Below the pieces are notes generated by a model. It ran no database searches. It was not told where the DNA came from and saw nothing but the letters and a program-made list of their open reading frames with translations. A stretch of DNA of 64,000 nucleotides from Fragum whitleyi (taxonomy: Eukaryota; Mollusca; Bivalvia; Cardiida; Cardiidae), in contig OX411551.1 in the NCBI GenBank assembly GCA_948146395.1, forward strand, positions 61,404,154 through 61,468,153, in the 5' to 3' direction. The stretch's first letter is position 1; each line of letters opens with the position of its first letter. A program made the position numbers and the translations under genes. Below are positions 42,801 to 48,500 of this stretch, piece after piece.

Positions 42801-43912
42801 GAGTTATGGTTCTTGTGCACTGCACTCCCCCTTGGTGAGATCTATACACCCATGAAGTTTCATGATCCTAGCTATTATACCTTAAGAGATATACTCCGGA
42901 CAAGATTCAAGTCTGAAAAACAACAAAGGGCAATAACTCAAAAAATAGGCCAGGTAGAGTTATGGTTCTTGTGCACTGCACTCCGTAATGATGAGAAGAA
43001 TACAATTGCCAAGTTTGAAGTCGATCGGACTTCAAGTGACAGAGTTATGCTCCGGACAAAGAAGTGGACGCCGCCGGACGCCCGGACGCCCAGACGCCCG
43101 GACGCCCGGACGCCACGGGTGATCCCATAATACGTCCCGTCTTCGACGGGCGTATAAAAAGTAAATATTTTGCGTGCATTTATAGTCAGGTATTATTCAA
43201 GATTTATGCCCTGGCAGGGCGGAGCCTAAGTATAAGTTCATTGCATTTAATGTTAAGGAAATCAGCTTTTATACACAATTTAATAGGTAGTCGTGTTCTT
43301 TAAATCGAAGGTTGGAAACCCAACCCTCGTAACCTCAGCTTGTATAAGCTGAAGTAACGAGGATGTGTTAACCGAACGCTGAAATGTGTCAATTTGGTTT
43401 AGCACATGCATCTTTTTCTTAGTTAAAAATACAGTTATTTACACGCAGTCACGACAATTGTCGGCTGGCTTTTGAAAGAACCCAAACTATCTAAAAGTTA
43501 TCTCGCCAAATTACGTCACCGCTATGCCACGCCCTGCCAGTTAAATAATTACGCAAAATAGTCAATTTGATAAATTCTGTGTTCAAAAACGGCTAACTAT
43601 TGTTACAAATGATGTAGCTCTTCTTAATTTCTTCCCTTGAGTCAGGATTTGCTTCGCAATTGATACGCCAAAATAAAATATAGATAGAGTATTGAAAATC
43701 CGTTTTTTTTTTTAAAAAAAGATCACGTGTTTCTTTCGCAACATTCTCTATATTTTTCAGGAATCATTCTGGCCGACATACCAAAATTATGGAGGAACTT
43801 CCATCTTATGCGAGAAAACCTCTCGTCGAGATTCTGTCGGAAGAAAAGTAATCTACCTGACGTCACAATCACAAATACGTCAGACCAAACGTCACGTATA
43901 ACACAATGCTGA
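24752..43912 (+). CDS. WSC-domain single-pass membrane protein, 12 coding exons, 537 aa
   Basis: Exons: 24752-24824, 27535-27710, 30134-30282, 31459-31604, 34062-34192, 35639-35789, 36116-36183, 37677-37823, 38735-38873, 40711-40853, 41782-41920, 43761-43912. All junctions are GT/AG, phases match throughout, and the total is 1614 nt including TGA. Predicted protein: signal peptide (about 1-21), an unclassified beta-rich-looking N-terminal region (25-180), a WSC domain (about 185-265) with conserved cysteines, a second unclassified region, a C-x-C-x-C motif near 405-410, a membrane helix at about 472-494 and a 43-residue cytoplasmic tail. About 17 N-glycosylation sequons lie outside. WSC is a carbohydrate-binding module; a cell-surface receptor or adhesion role is inference. 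The C-terminal part resembles a layout I associate with uncharacterised bivalve proteins. Confidence 0.82.
24850..25077. mobile_element. MITE, GTGACCC family, copy 1 (intron 1)
   Basis: GTGACCCGTCACGCGAAAAG on the left; right inverse CTTTTCGCGTGACTGGTCA. 228 bp. The related copy at 32531-32790 has a clean ATTT duplication; here the flanks are ATAT and ACAT. Confidence 0.8.
26083..26124 (+). repeat. (TTTG)n microsatellite
   Basis: About ten TTTG units in intron 1. They create spurious open frames on both strands. Confidence 0.9.
26522..26756. mobile_element. palindromic MITE, GGGCCC-GAGGTTATAA family, copy 2 (intron 1)
   Basis: GGGCCCGAGGTTATAAATTT at the left, AATTATAACTTCTGGCCC at the right. 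The centre is AATAAGTTATAAATAACAAC, the same palindrome as in 2831-3079. Confidence 0.75.
26890..27050. repeat. hairpin repeat shared with 60270-60372
   Basis: GAGATGAGCTTACCTTTATC...CAATTCTAGACACGGTTAAC forms an imperfect dyad around CTAGCCAAAGCTCGCTGAAT. The copy near 60.3 kb reads GAGATAAGCTCATCCTAACC...TTCTAGATGAGGTTAAAG. Confidence 0.55.
27179..27452. repeat. interspersed repeat, TACAGTAAAA...GGTCGCTTAATA family, copy 1
   Basis: TACAGTAAAAACTTGTGTTA at the left and GCTTAATAAACGTGATAGCT near the right end. The same order of blocks, including GGTCGTTTATGGGAATGGTT, recurs at 34254-34608. Both lie in introns of the WSC gene. Confidence 0.65.
27535..27710 (+). CDS. WSC gene exon 2
   Basis: Acceptor TCTGAATTCAG, donor GTATGT, phase 1 in and 0 out. 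Encodes F-T-T-L-L-W-L-K and an acidic, serine-rich stretch ending S-P-D-M. No domain recognised. Confidence 0.85.
27752..29402. mobile_element. CG-phased terminal-inverted-repeat element, copy 2 (intron 2, inverted)
   Basis: Inverted relative to copy 1: left end ATAGGGCTGTCACACCTTAA, right end (inverse) TGGCCCTGTCACACCTCAAC, TA on both sides. The arms at 27770-28195 and 29098-29395 carry the same ACGTGT/GCGTGT series at 10-11 bp spacing. The centre matches that of copy 1 in reverse, for example the TTTACATCCAAAACACGCTG junction at 29090-29109. It sits cleanly between exons 2 and 3. Confidence 0.85.
29895..30121. mobile_element. CAGTTAAC-family MITE arm carrying a (GAAT)n microsatellite
   Basis: The right part GGTTTTGGTTGAGATGAATG...TCAATTTCACAATGTAAC equals the right arm of the MITE at 5000-5436, and the left part AAGTGAGTGGAATGAATG matches AGTGAGTGTTTCGAATGAAT there. 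The MITE's own GAATGAAT motif has expanded into the microsatellite. Confidence 0.7.
29906..30064 (+). repeat. (GAAT)n microsatellite, about 39 units with GAAA interruption
   Basis: Long tetranucleotide tract some 70 bp upstream of the exon 3 acceptor. On the minus strand it translates as an endless H-S-F-I repeat, which is not a gene. Confidence 0.95.
30134..30282 (+). CDS. WSC gene exon 3
   Basis: Acceptor TTTATTTCAG, donor GTAAAT, phase 0 in and 2 out. Encodes a stretch with N-A-D-G-N-W-L-Y, an N-S-T sequon and N-K-T near its end. No domain recognised. Confidence 0.87.
30828..30966. mobile_element. small palindromic MITE, CCTGTGTTCAGGATG family, copy 1 (intron 3)
   Basis: CCTGTGTTCAGGATGGCAAA at the left, inverse TTTGTCATCCTGAGTGCAGG at the right. 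A second copy is at 47105-47227. Confidence 0.7.
31459..31604 (+). CDS. WSC gene exon 4
   Basis: Preferred acceptor TTTTTTATTCAAG; an alternative 12 bp downstream (TTCTTCGAG, exon from 31471) also keeps frame. Donor GTATAT, phase 2 in and 1 out. Encodes H-E-D-R-D-W-D-V and an N-G-T sequon. Confidence 0.78.
31630..31790. mobile_element. AACCTCGG hairpin MITE, copy 2 (intron 4)
   Basis: GGAAGTAGACCCGTTATAGT at the left, TATTGCAGGTCCATTGCC at the right, with a degraded core around GTTTCCTGATGATTTCATTA. It begins 26 bp after exon 4. Confidence 0.65.
32531..32790. mobile_element. MITE, GTGACCC family, copy 2, 4-bp duplication ATTT (intron 4)
   Basis: GTGACCCATCGCGCGAAAAG on the left, inverse CATTTCGCGTGACGGGTCAC on the right, with ATTT at 32527-32530 and 32791-32794. 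260 bp, no coding frame. Confidence 0.85.
33093..33951. mobile_element. foldback element with satellite-like arms, 8-bp target duplication (intron 4)
   Basis: The termini ACGAAAGACCGGTGGTGACT and its exact inverse AGTCACCACCGGTCTTTCGT bound 859 bp, and both continue into TCTTTTATTCACA. The interior consists almost wholly of variants of CACTTCA/CACTTCAAAGTT, mostly as the complement GTGTGAA in the left half (33241-33545) and as CACTTCA in the right half (33598-33895), with a non-repetitive turn near 33555-33595. AGCATATT flanks it exactly at 33085-33092 and 33952-33959. An 8-bp duplication is usual for hAT-type transposition; no transposase is present. Three long open frames across it are the repeat read in frame. 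Confidence 0.9.
34062..34192 (+). CDS. WSC gene exon 5: first half of WSC domain
   Basis: Acceptor TAAAATTCCAG, donor GTATGT, phase 1 in and 0 out. Encodes Y-G-G-S-N-P-F-A-L-N-I-T and G-Y-C-A-T-T-C-R, the cysteine pair of a WSC domain. The intron splits the domain at its middle, before G-E-N-C-S-C. Confidence 0.88.
34254..34608. repeat. interspersed repeat, TACAGTAAAA...GGTCGCTTAATA family, copy 2 (intron 5)
   Basis: Same block order as 27179-27452. Within it, 34411-34456 is a near-perfect palindrome: AACCCATTAGAATCGTCT and AGACGATTCTAATGGGTT. Confidence 0.65.
34700..35170. other. intron 5 segment with possible inverted repeat, unresolved
   Basis: AGGGCTCACACGGTTCTTCC at the left and GTAAGCCCTGTTTACATTTA with CGTGTGGTTCCCGTACGG at the right suggest a decayed inverted-repeat element. 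I could not define its ends. Confidence 0.35.
35639..35789 (+). CDS. WSC gene exon 6: second half of WSC domain
   Basis: Acceptor AATTCGTTTTAG, donor GTAGGT at 35790, phase 0 in and 1 out. Encodes G-E-N-C-S-C, then C-N-T-T-C-A-G-N-G-S-Q-T-C-G-G, the signature end of a WSC domain. A second GT at 35794 would put a stop into exon 7, so the first donor is chosen. Confidence 0.9.
36116..36183 (+). CDS. WSC gene exon 7
   Basis: A short exon, acceptor TTTATTCAG, donor GTAGGT, phase 1 in and 0 out. Encodes D-V-S-Q-F-D-A-P-L and an N-G-S sequon. Confidence 0.8.
36229..36436 (-). mobile_element. V-SINE/RUDI-like SINE, copy C, head-truncated (intron 7)
   Basis: The minus-strand tail (GAAAGCGACGTAAAAGCCCA, then AATCAATCAATC) and body match 10670-10951. 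The tRNA-like head is missing beyond about 36436. Confidence 0.8.
36546..36579. repeat. 34-bp perfect palindrome
   Basis: AAGATCAGGCTGCACAG followed directly by its exact inverse. The surrounding TATAGA...TCTATA extends the dyad imperfectly, so this is probably the centre of a small MITE. Confidence 0.85.
36760..36838 (-). other. tRNA-like sequence, possible SINE head
   Basis: On the minus strand GTAGTCTAGAGACAGAGC resembles an A box and GAGTTCGATTCTCGGGAG a B box. I could not build a convincing anticodon arm, so a functional tRNA is unlikely. Confidence 0.4.
36899..37443. mobile_element. degraded CAGTTAAC MITE with an inserted long hairpin (intron 7)
   Basis: Left end ACAGAAAGTAAAATCGTGGA and right end ATTATACGAGGTTCTTAACT are decayed terminal repeats. 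The centre keeps GAGGTTAATAAAATATCGCT. A 79-bp hairpin at 37091-37169 interrupts the left arm. Confidence 0.65.
37091..37169. repeat. 37/38-bp inverted arms with 4-base loop
   Basis: TCGATGGCTCAGCGCGAAAA continues to CTCCCTATA, then a loop AACG, then the inverse arm ending CGCTGAGCCATCGA. The only fault is one unpaired A. Confidence 0.92.
37677..37823 (+). CDS. WSC gene exon 8
   Basis: Acceptor CTTTTTTTGCAG, donor GTGAGT, phase 0 in and out. Encodes alternating hydrophobic residues of beta-strand type (T-V-L-P-F-T-V-N-V-E-I-I-Y) and N-C-S and N-T-T sequons. Confidence 0.87.
37836..38165. mobile_element. inverted-repeat element, copy 1 (intron 8)
   Basis: Matches 53352-53690 in reverse orientation over most of its length, for example AACATCCCGTATGATAT and GCAGAGCCTCGATAATTATC. 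The inner hairpin runs ATCTAACTCGGTTGTGAGAA to CCCCAACCTCGTTAGATA. Confidence 0.7.
38735..38873 (+). CDS. WSC gene exon 9
   Basis: Acceptor CCTCGAACAG, donor GTATGG, phase 0 in and 1 out. The next AG, 10 bp downstream, would give a stop at once. Encodes S-F-T-V-N-T-T, F-R-L-H-L-E-P-I and an N-S-S sequon. Confidence 0.85.
39474..39905. mobile_element. repeat element with AACAACAAAAGCTATATTTT hairpin, copy 1 (intron 9)
   Basis: GTGCTTTTCGGTGGTTTATC at the left, GACGTCATCTATGCGGGGCG in the middle, then a hairpin of GAACAACAAAAGCTATATTT with its inverse. Matches 46425-46830 in the opposite orientation. Short frames inside have no domain. Confidence 0.75.
40415..40660. mobile_element. MITE, GAGCCTG family, copy 2, 4-bp duplication ATAT (intron 9)
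   Basis: Left GAGCTTGTGCGTGGCATTTC, right inverse GAAATCTCACGCACAGGCTC, with ATAT at 40411-40414 and 40661-40664. It ends only 50 bp before exon 10. Confidence 0.87.
40711..40853 (+). CDS. WSC gene exon 10: C-x-C-x-C segment
   Basis: Acceptor CACATATTTCAG, donor GTAAAT, phase 1 in and 0 out. Encodes a Thr/Asn-rich linker (N-T-T, N-S-T), C-E-C-E-C-W, then N-L-T and N-V-T-E-K. Decayed copies of this exon follow in the intron. Confidence 0.9.
40905..41470 (+). pseudogene. decayed tandem copies of exon 10 with flanking intron
   Basis: Four degraded repeats of the exon 10 / donor region. (1) about 40905-41030 keeps AATAACCTTACAAATACAGA and AGAAGATGCAATCAGAAAC, but its donor GT has become CT. (2) about 41030-41165, (3) about 41205-41340 and (4) about 41390-41470 keep GTATAACAT-like and ACAGAAA-like blocks with stops and gaps. 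Some copies also carry the intron start that follows exon 10 (GATGTTTTTATAAGTTACTT against AATGTTTTTCTCTGTTACGT). They arose by segmental duplication and are not usable exons. Confidence 0.75.
41782..41920 (+). CDS. WSC gene exon 11: juxtamembrane and start of membrane helix
   Basis: Acceptor TCTCAATTGCAG, donor GTATGT, phase 0 in and 1 out. Encodes L-A-V-N-K-S-E-L, R-S-K-T-S-A-D-D-S-R-A-S, then the hydrophobic A-V-G-Y-T-L-G-V-A-L-L-T-F-S-L. Confidence 0.9.
42100..43135 (+). repeat. 156-bp tandem repeat array with GC-rich end (intron 11)
   Basis: Six units starting near CAAGATTC at 42121, 42278, 42433, 42589, 42745 and 42901; spacing 155-157, mostly 156. Each includes AATAACTCAAAAAATAGGCC and TGAGATCTATACACCCATGA. 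Because 156 is divisible by three the array stays open for hundreds of codons (42057-42443, 42501-43130) without resembling a protein. The last unit is divergent and passes into a GGACGCC run and the hairpin CCCGTCTTCGACGGG (43135-43149). Confidence 0.9.
43761..43912 (+). CDS. WSC gene exon 12: end of membrane helix, tail and stop
   Basis: Acceptor TATATTTTTCAG, phase 1 in. Encodes I-I-L-A-D-I-P-K-L-W completing the helix, then a basic tail (S-R-F-C-R-K-K) and ends with TGA at 43910-43912. A possible poly(A) signal AATAAA lies at 44291. Confidence 0.9.
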
Positions 43913-43983
43913 CACGACGTAACGCACTGACAACGGTATAGATGATACAGCGTGATATTTTGAAATGTTTGTTATTGTTACGT

Positions 43984-44119
43984 CCTCTTTGGATCAGTGG
44001 TTAGCGCATTGGACTTGTAAACCAATTATTTGAATATTGTTGTCCGCGTGGGTTCGACACCGGCGCACGTCGTATATTTTTCAGCTATGCTTCGTTCGAG
44101 GACAATTCGTACGTAACAT
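43984..44119 (+). repeat. tRNA-like direct repeat, copy 1
   Basis: TGGATCAGTGGTTAGCGC (A box) and GGTTCGACACC (B box) are about 55 bp apart, followed by CGCACGTCGTATATTTTTCA. Too long between boxes for an ordinary tRNA; a tRNA-derived SINE is more likely. Copy 2 is at 44876-45008. Confidence 0.65.
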
Positions 44120-44225
44120 GGGGTTACGTCCGGGATTGGCCATTGAATCATTTTTGTCGGCTTGGTTAATTCAGAAAGAACATTACTGCCTAGATAGGGC
44201 TTATCGTCATCAATATATGATGACT

Positions 44226-44782
44226 CTTAAAGCTGCTCTTGCACAGATTGGGAAAATGTGAATTTTAACATTTTTCGTAAAATCAATCGGAATAAACTAC
44301 CCCATCATGTTGAAGCCTTTAAAATAACAAGATTCAATCTGGTAATGCATCGAAAGAAAGACCGATATACCCGAATTTAGGTTAAATTCATTCTAAAAAA
44401 TAAAGTGACTACTAACGCTAAAAAAAATATTCTTCAATTTCGAGCCAACTATTTTTGCTTGACATTCGGCATGTTTGTCTTATTCAATCAAAGATTAAGG
44501 TTAAAGTATTTGACAACTAGAAACTTCATATCAATACAGGCAAAAAATGAAAGGTTATTCACGGAAAATAACGATTTTGTAATAAATAGACTAGAAACAA
44601 ATAGACTGGATACCTTACTGAGCTTGCCACTTCGAAAAAATAAGTTACAAAATTATTGAAATATGTTGTTTCTAGTGCCAATGCCTTGGGCCATTCTTCA
44701 TAGTCTAAAAATACACACATTTCCAAAACTTAGAACAAGTTTTGTATTTTTTCTATGAAAAACTGTGCAAGAGCAGCTTTAA
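44226..44782. mobile_element. 557-bp inverted-repeat element, MITE candidate
   Basis: CTTAAAGCTGCTCTTGCACA at the left is exactly inverted at the right (TGTGCAAGAGCAGCTTTAAG). No transposase. No clear target duplication: flanks are GATGACT and GGGGTAA. The open frame at 44405-44659 inside has no domain. Confidence 0.65.
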
Positions 44783-44875
44783 GGGGGTAAGTGTTATGGG
44801 AGACCACTCTCACCACTGTCCTGCAAAGCTTCGTTGATTTAAATACAATGTCTGGTACCTGCGTCAGGGAAGATC

Positions 44876-45008
44876 TTCTTTGGCTCAGTGGTTCGCGTAT
44901 TGGACTTATAAATCAATTATTTGAATATTGTTGTACGCGTGGGTTCGACACCGGCGCACGTCGTATATTTTCAGCTATGCTTCGGTTACGGACAGTCGTA
45001 CGTAACAC
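44876..45008 (+). repeat. tRNA-like direct repeat, copy 2
   Basis: TGGCTCAGTGGTTCGCGT and GGTTCGACACC with the same downstream block as copy 1 (CGCACGTCGTATATTTTCAG). The two copies flank the 557-bp inverted-repeat element. Confidence 0.65.
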
Positions 45009-45512
45009 TATTAAAAGCCTACGTAAGATCTACTTGTAAACGAAGGGGTCATATGTTCAATTTTATTACTGAGGACCTACGATATTGTTTTAAAATTTGA
45101 GTAATGTTATAACTATCGAACGTTCGAGTAAAAATGTGAATTTATTTTATCTGTTATTTGTTTTTGATAACATTACAAATATCTTGATTGCAGATTAAAC
45201 AGACAATATTTCCTGCAATTGCTTTATAGTTTTTTTCTTCATGTGGTAGGGGCCAATAAAGTTATATCTGAAACTCTTTTTTTTTCAGAAATTGTCATAA
45301 ACAAAACGTTATTTTCATTTGCAATTTACCTCATTTGTAAGTTTACCTTCAATGTTTTAAACGATATCATTATGTTCGGAACCTACCAGGACAAAAAATA
45401 ACTAAAAATGATAAGGCAATAGCTTATTATTTAGCCCCAAGCTTGTTCACTCTATACTACATAATGTCTTATATACATAAGATAGTTCCAAGTCAAGTTT
45501 GTATCCAATCTG

Positions 45513-45538
45513 TTAACCGACAAAGGACCCCGCTTGAT
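45513..45538 (-). CDS. possible terminal exon of the EGF/ShK gene
   Basis: On the minus strand an acceptor with a good pyrimidine tract (ATATTTTTTTCAG) precedes 23 coding bases and a TAA. In phase 1 it would add D-Q-A-G-S-F-V-G after the last ShK cysteine. A minus-strand AATAAA lies at 45141-45146. Short and unsupported by homology, so tentative. Confidence 0.35.
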
Positions 45539-48500
45539 CTGAAAAAAATATTCAGATAAGATAGAAGTATATTATAATGTGAAACCATCTAAAATTAAAT
45601 AATTAATCACTAAAAAGACATAAGGTACAAGCAGATGTATAATCAAAATAATTTAAGTATAAACTCCTAAAAAAATATTTTCCCACCCATTTGTTTGATA
45701 TCATTTTTAAAGAAAAATCCCATTCTCTATTCTTTATCAAAATCAAAATACAAGAATAATCCAGTCTTACATAAAAGATGGTAGCGCGGACTTCGAAGTA
45801 AAATATGCCGACTCATTTTAAATGTCGACTCATTTTATATGTAATGTAGAAGGCATTTCCGAAGGTATATCGTAACCATACAGTAAGCGATGATTGATAT
45901 ATTGCGGACCTTTACTTGTATATGTAACCATTTTCTTCTAAACCAGAGTATTTTAAGCATTGAATGCAATAAAAGGGGACACGTTGAGGAAAACATGGAA
46001 ATTGCTAATTTCAAGCCACATTACTCTTTTTCTCAATAATTTCTCTAATCTTTTGCTGTCTCTTTACAGTTCCAACGCACATTGATTTTTGTACTTGTTT
46101 TCTTTAATTCAGAGAAGTAAAATTGAATGCTTTCTATACTCTAGGTAACATAACAGAAATTACCAAGTGACGTCATTTATTTTTTGTGGATAACGGGTCA
46201 ATTAATGAGCTCTTATTAACATCAAGTATATCTCTTGTTTGGTCTATATTTGATTCATCGAATCCCAGAAAGATCGATATTAAAAATGACATACCGCAGA
46301 GATTACATGACTTTTTGCAGAATCTCAAAGCGACTGTTGTATCTTTACATATATAGGACAAGGTGTTTGCATCATCGCAATGGTAATCCGGCTGATCTTC
46401 ACATGGTCCCTCTGTAATACATAGAGGATAATCGTTCGTTTCAGTGTAAGATCGATTTATATTTCATTGAGTGAACAACCAAAGCTTTATTTTCACGAGT
46501 GAAAATATAGCTTTTGTTGTTCATGAAATGAAATATTTATCGATCCTACTCGAAAAACAAACGATTACTCTATTTCTTTAATGCAAAACTGAGACAAAAT
46601 GTAAAATTTCCAGCACATATTTTCGTAAAGCATGTCATTTTGCGCGTGATTGCTATGCAACGTTCATTGTGACGTCACTTATTTCGCCCCGCATAGATGA
46701 CGTCAGAAAGGATGAAATGCACAAAAGCAAGGTATAAGTTTTTGATAATTTCACTTCTTTTGTAATGAGATTATCAAGTGATAATCTACCGTTATTTCTC
46801 GATAAACCACCGAAAAGCATTAAAGAAAATATGTTTGATCATTAATGACATTCCACAAATGATACATAACTCTTAAAAGAGACTCGCAGTGACTAATCGA
46901 TCGCAAAGCCAGTGGAGAAAATTTAATTGAAAGGGGCGTTGGCTTCAAAACATTGGTTTCCTTAATATGTTAATAATAATGATATGAATAATAATAATAA
47001 AAATAATAATAATAATCTGTAATCATTAATCAAGAGGAAATATTCTTCTGTTTCTAAAGTCGTGTAAATAGGAATAACCGGTGAGAATGTGGCAAATCCT
47101 GTGTTTAGGATGACAAAACGGTGCAAACAGTTTGCCCATTTTAACCCGCTTTGCAAGAAAGTGCACATGCAAAGCGGAGTATATTTGGCAAACTATTCGC
47201 ACCGTTTTGTCATCCTGAACGCAGGGAAGTATACTTACGGCATTTAGTTGCATCACAATGTTCACTAGCGTAAAACAGACCGGGACAATCAGCATTAATA
47301 TGGGTCGAACAGTCCCGGTAACGAATGGCGAAACAGGTACCAGTTACTGTCTGACAGTTATAGCCTCCCCATTCCATCCAGTGAGGAGTGGGCGGAGTCG
47401 GCTTTTGCGTTGTTGTTGTTACTGTATTCTTTTGATTTGCCAATTCTGAATTAAAAAAGTTTCAAAGATTCTGAGGACCATCAGAATATTTTAAATGAAT
47501 ATTTCGACTACATTTGAGCTGTTTTCAATTAGTTTTCTAACATATTTGTTTCATTTAAGTAAACAATGAGCCTGCGTTTGTGAGAAGACCTTTGGTTTGT
47601 TGTAGTTTCCAGGGTTATTCAACCACATGATGTTGTCACGACGTCAACTGAACGTGTTTGAAATGGAACCGAATAGTTGTGCAGTTTGGTTCCCACACTC
47701 ACACAATATTTTTTATAGTTGCAGAAGAAAATTTGAGATTAACATGATTTTTGAATGATAGATTAGTTCATCGATAAGTTGCTTAAAGCGGCGATCTCTG
47801 CAATTTCAAGAAGACTTGTTAAGCAAACCGGGGATTCTTAGACTAAACTTTCCTGTTAATCAATAAACCGTCACTTTTATTTAGGATAATTTATGATTAT
47901 GTTACTTTGACAGTACATACAAGACGAAATCAATTTCTTACCACAAATATTACATGTATGAGGACAGAGTTTCAATGCACTATCTAAATTATTGCAAACA
48001 ATGTCCTTGATATTGTTACAGTTGACGTCTGGGTTGTCTGCACAGCTTTGGGCTGAAAGAAATTGTTCTAATGAATAATCTTTTCGTGGGTTTTTTTTTT
48101 TTTTAATTTTTTTAGCAATAGTTATAGTCCATTCGGAACATCGCTCGGCCATTTCCGTAAACTGCAACAGACCTCGGATATATATAAGGCGGATGGGTAT
48201 GTAACAGAATAGCTTGACCAGCCCGATTAGCTCAGTTGGTAGAGCACCGGACTTCAAAACCATTGAAGTTCGACCGCGTGGGTTCGATTCCCGGGCTGGT
48301 ATACTAACAAAACTAATTGTCTTTCGGATGAGACGTTAAACCGAGGCCCCGTGAGACGGTGCCTTACACCGAGCACGTTAAAGAACCATGGCGGATCTCA
48401 GCAGTAGTTTCGTCATGTATCCTTGCACTATCCCCCGTAACAACTAACCGTCCTCTGGGGGCTTCGCTCATATAGGCATGTACTACGATAGCGACGATAA

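Noticed and set aside
42057..43130. Two plus-strand frames of 128 and 209 codons
   Set aside because: They result from a 156-bp tandem repeat within an intron; the end is arbitrary GC-rich repeat.
48219..48299. Apparent tRNA gene
   Set aside because: A and B boxes are good, but the anticodon arm does not fold normally and the sequence continues into a SINE body with target duplication.
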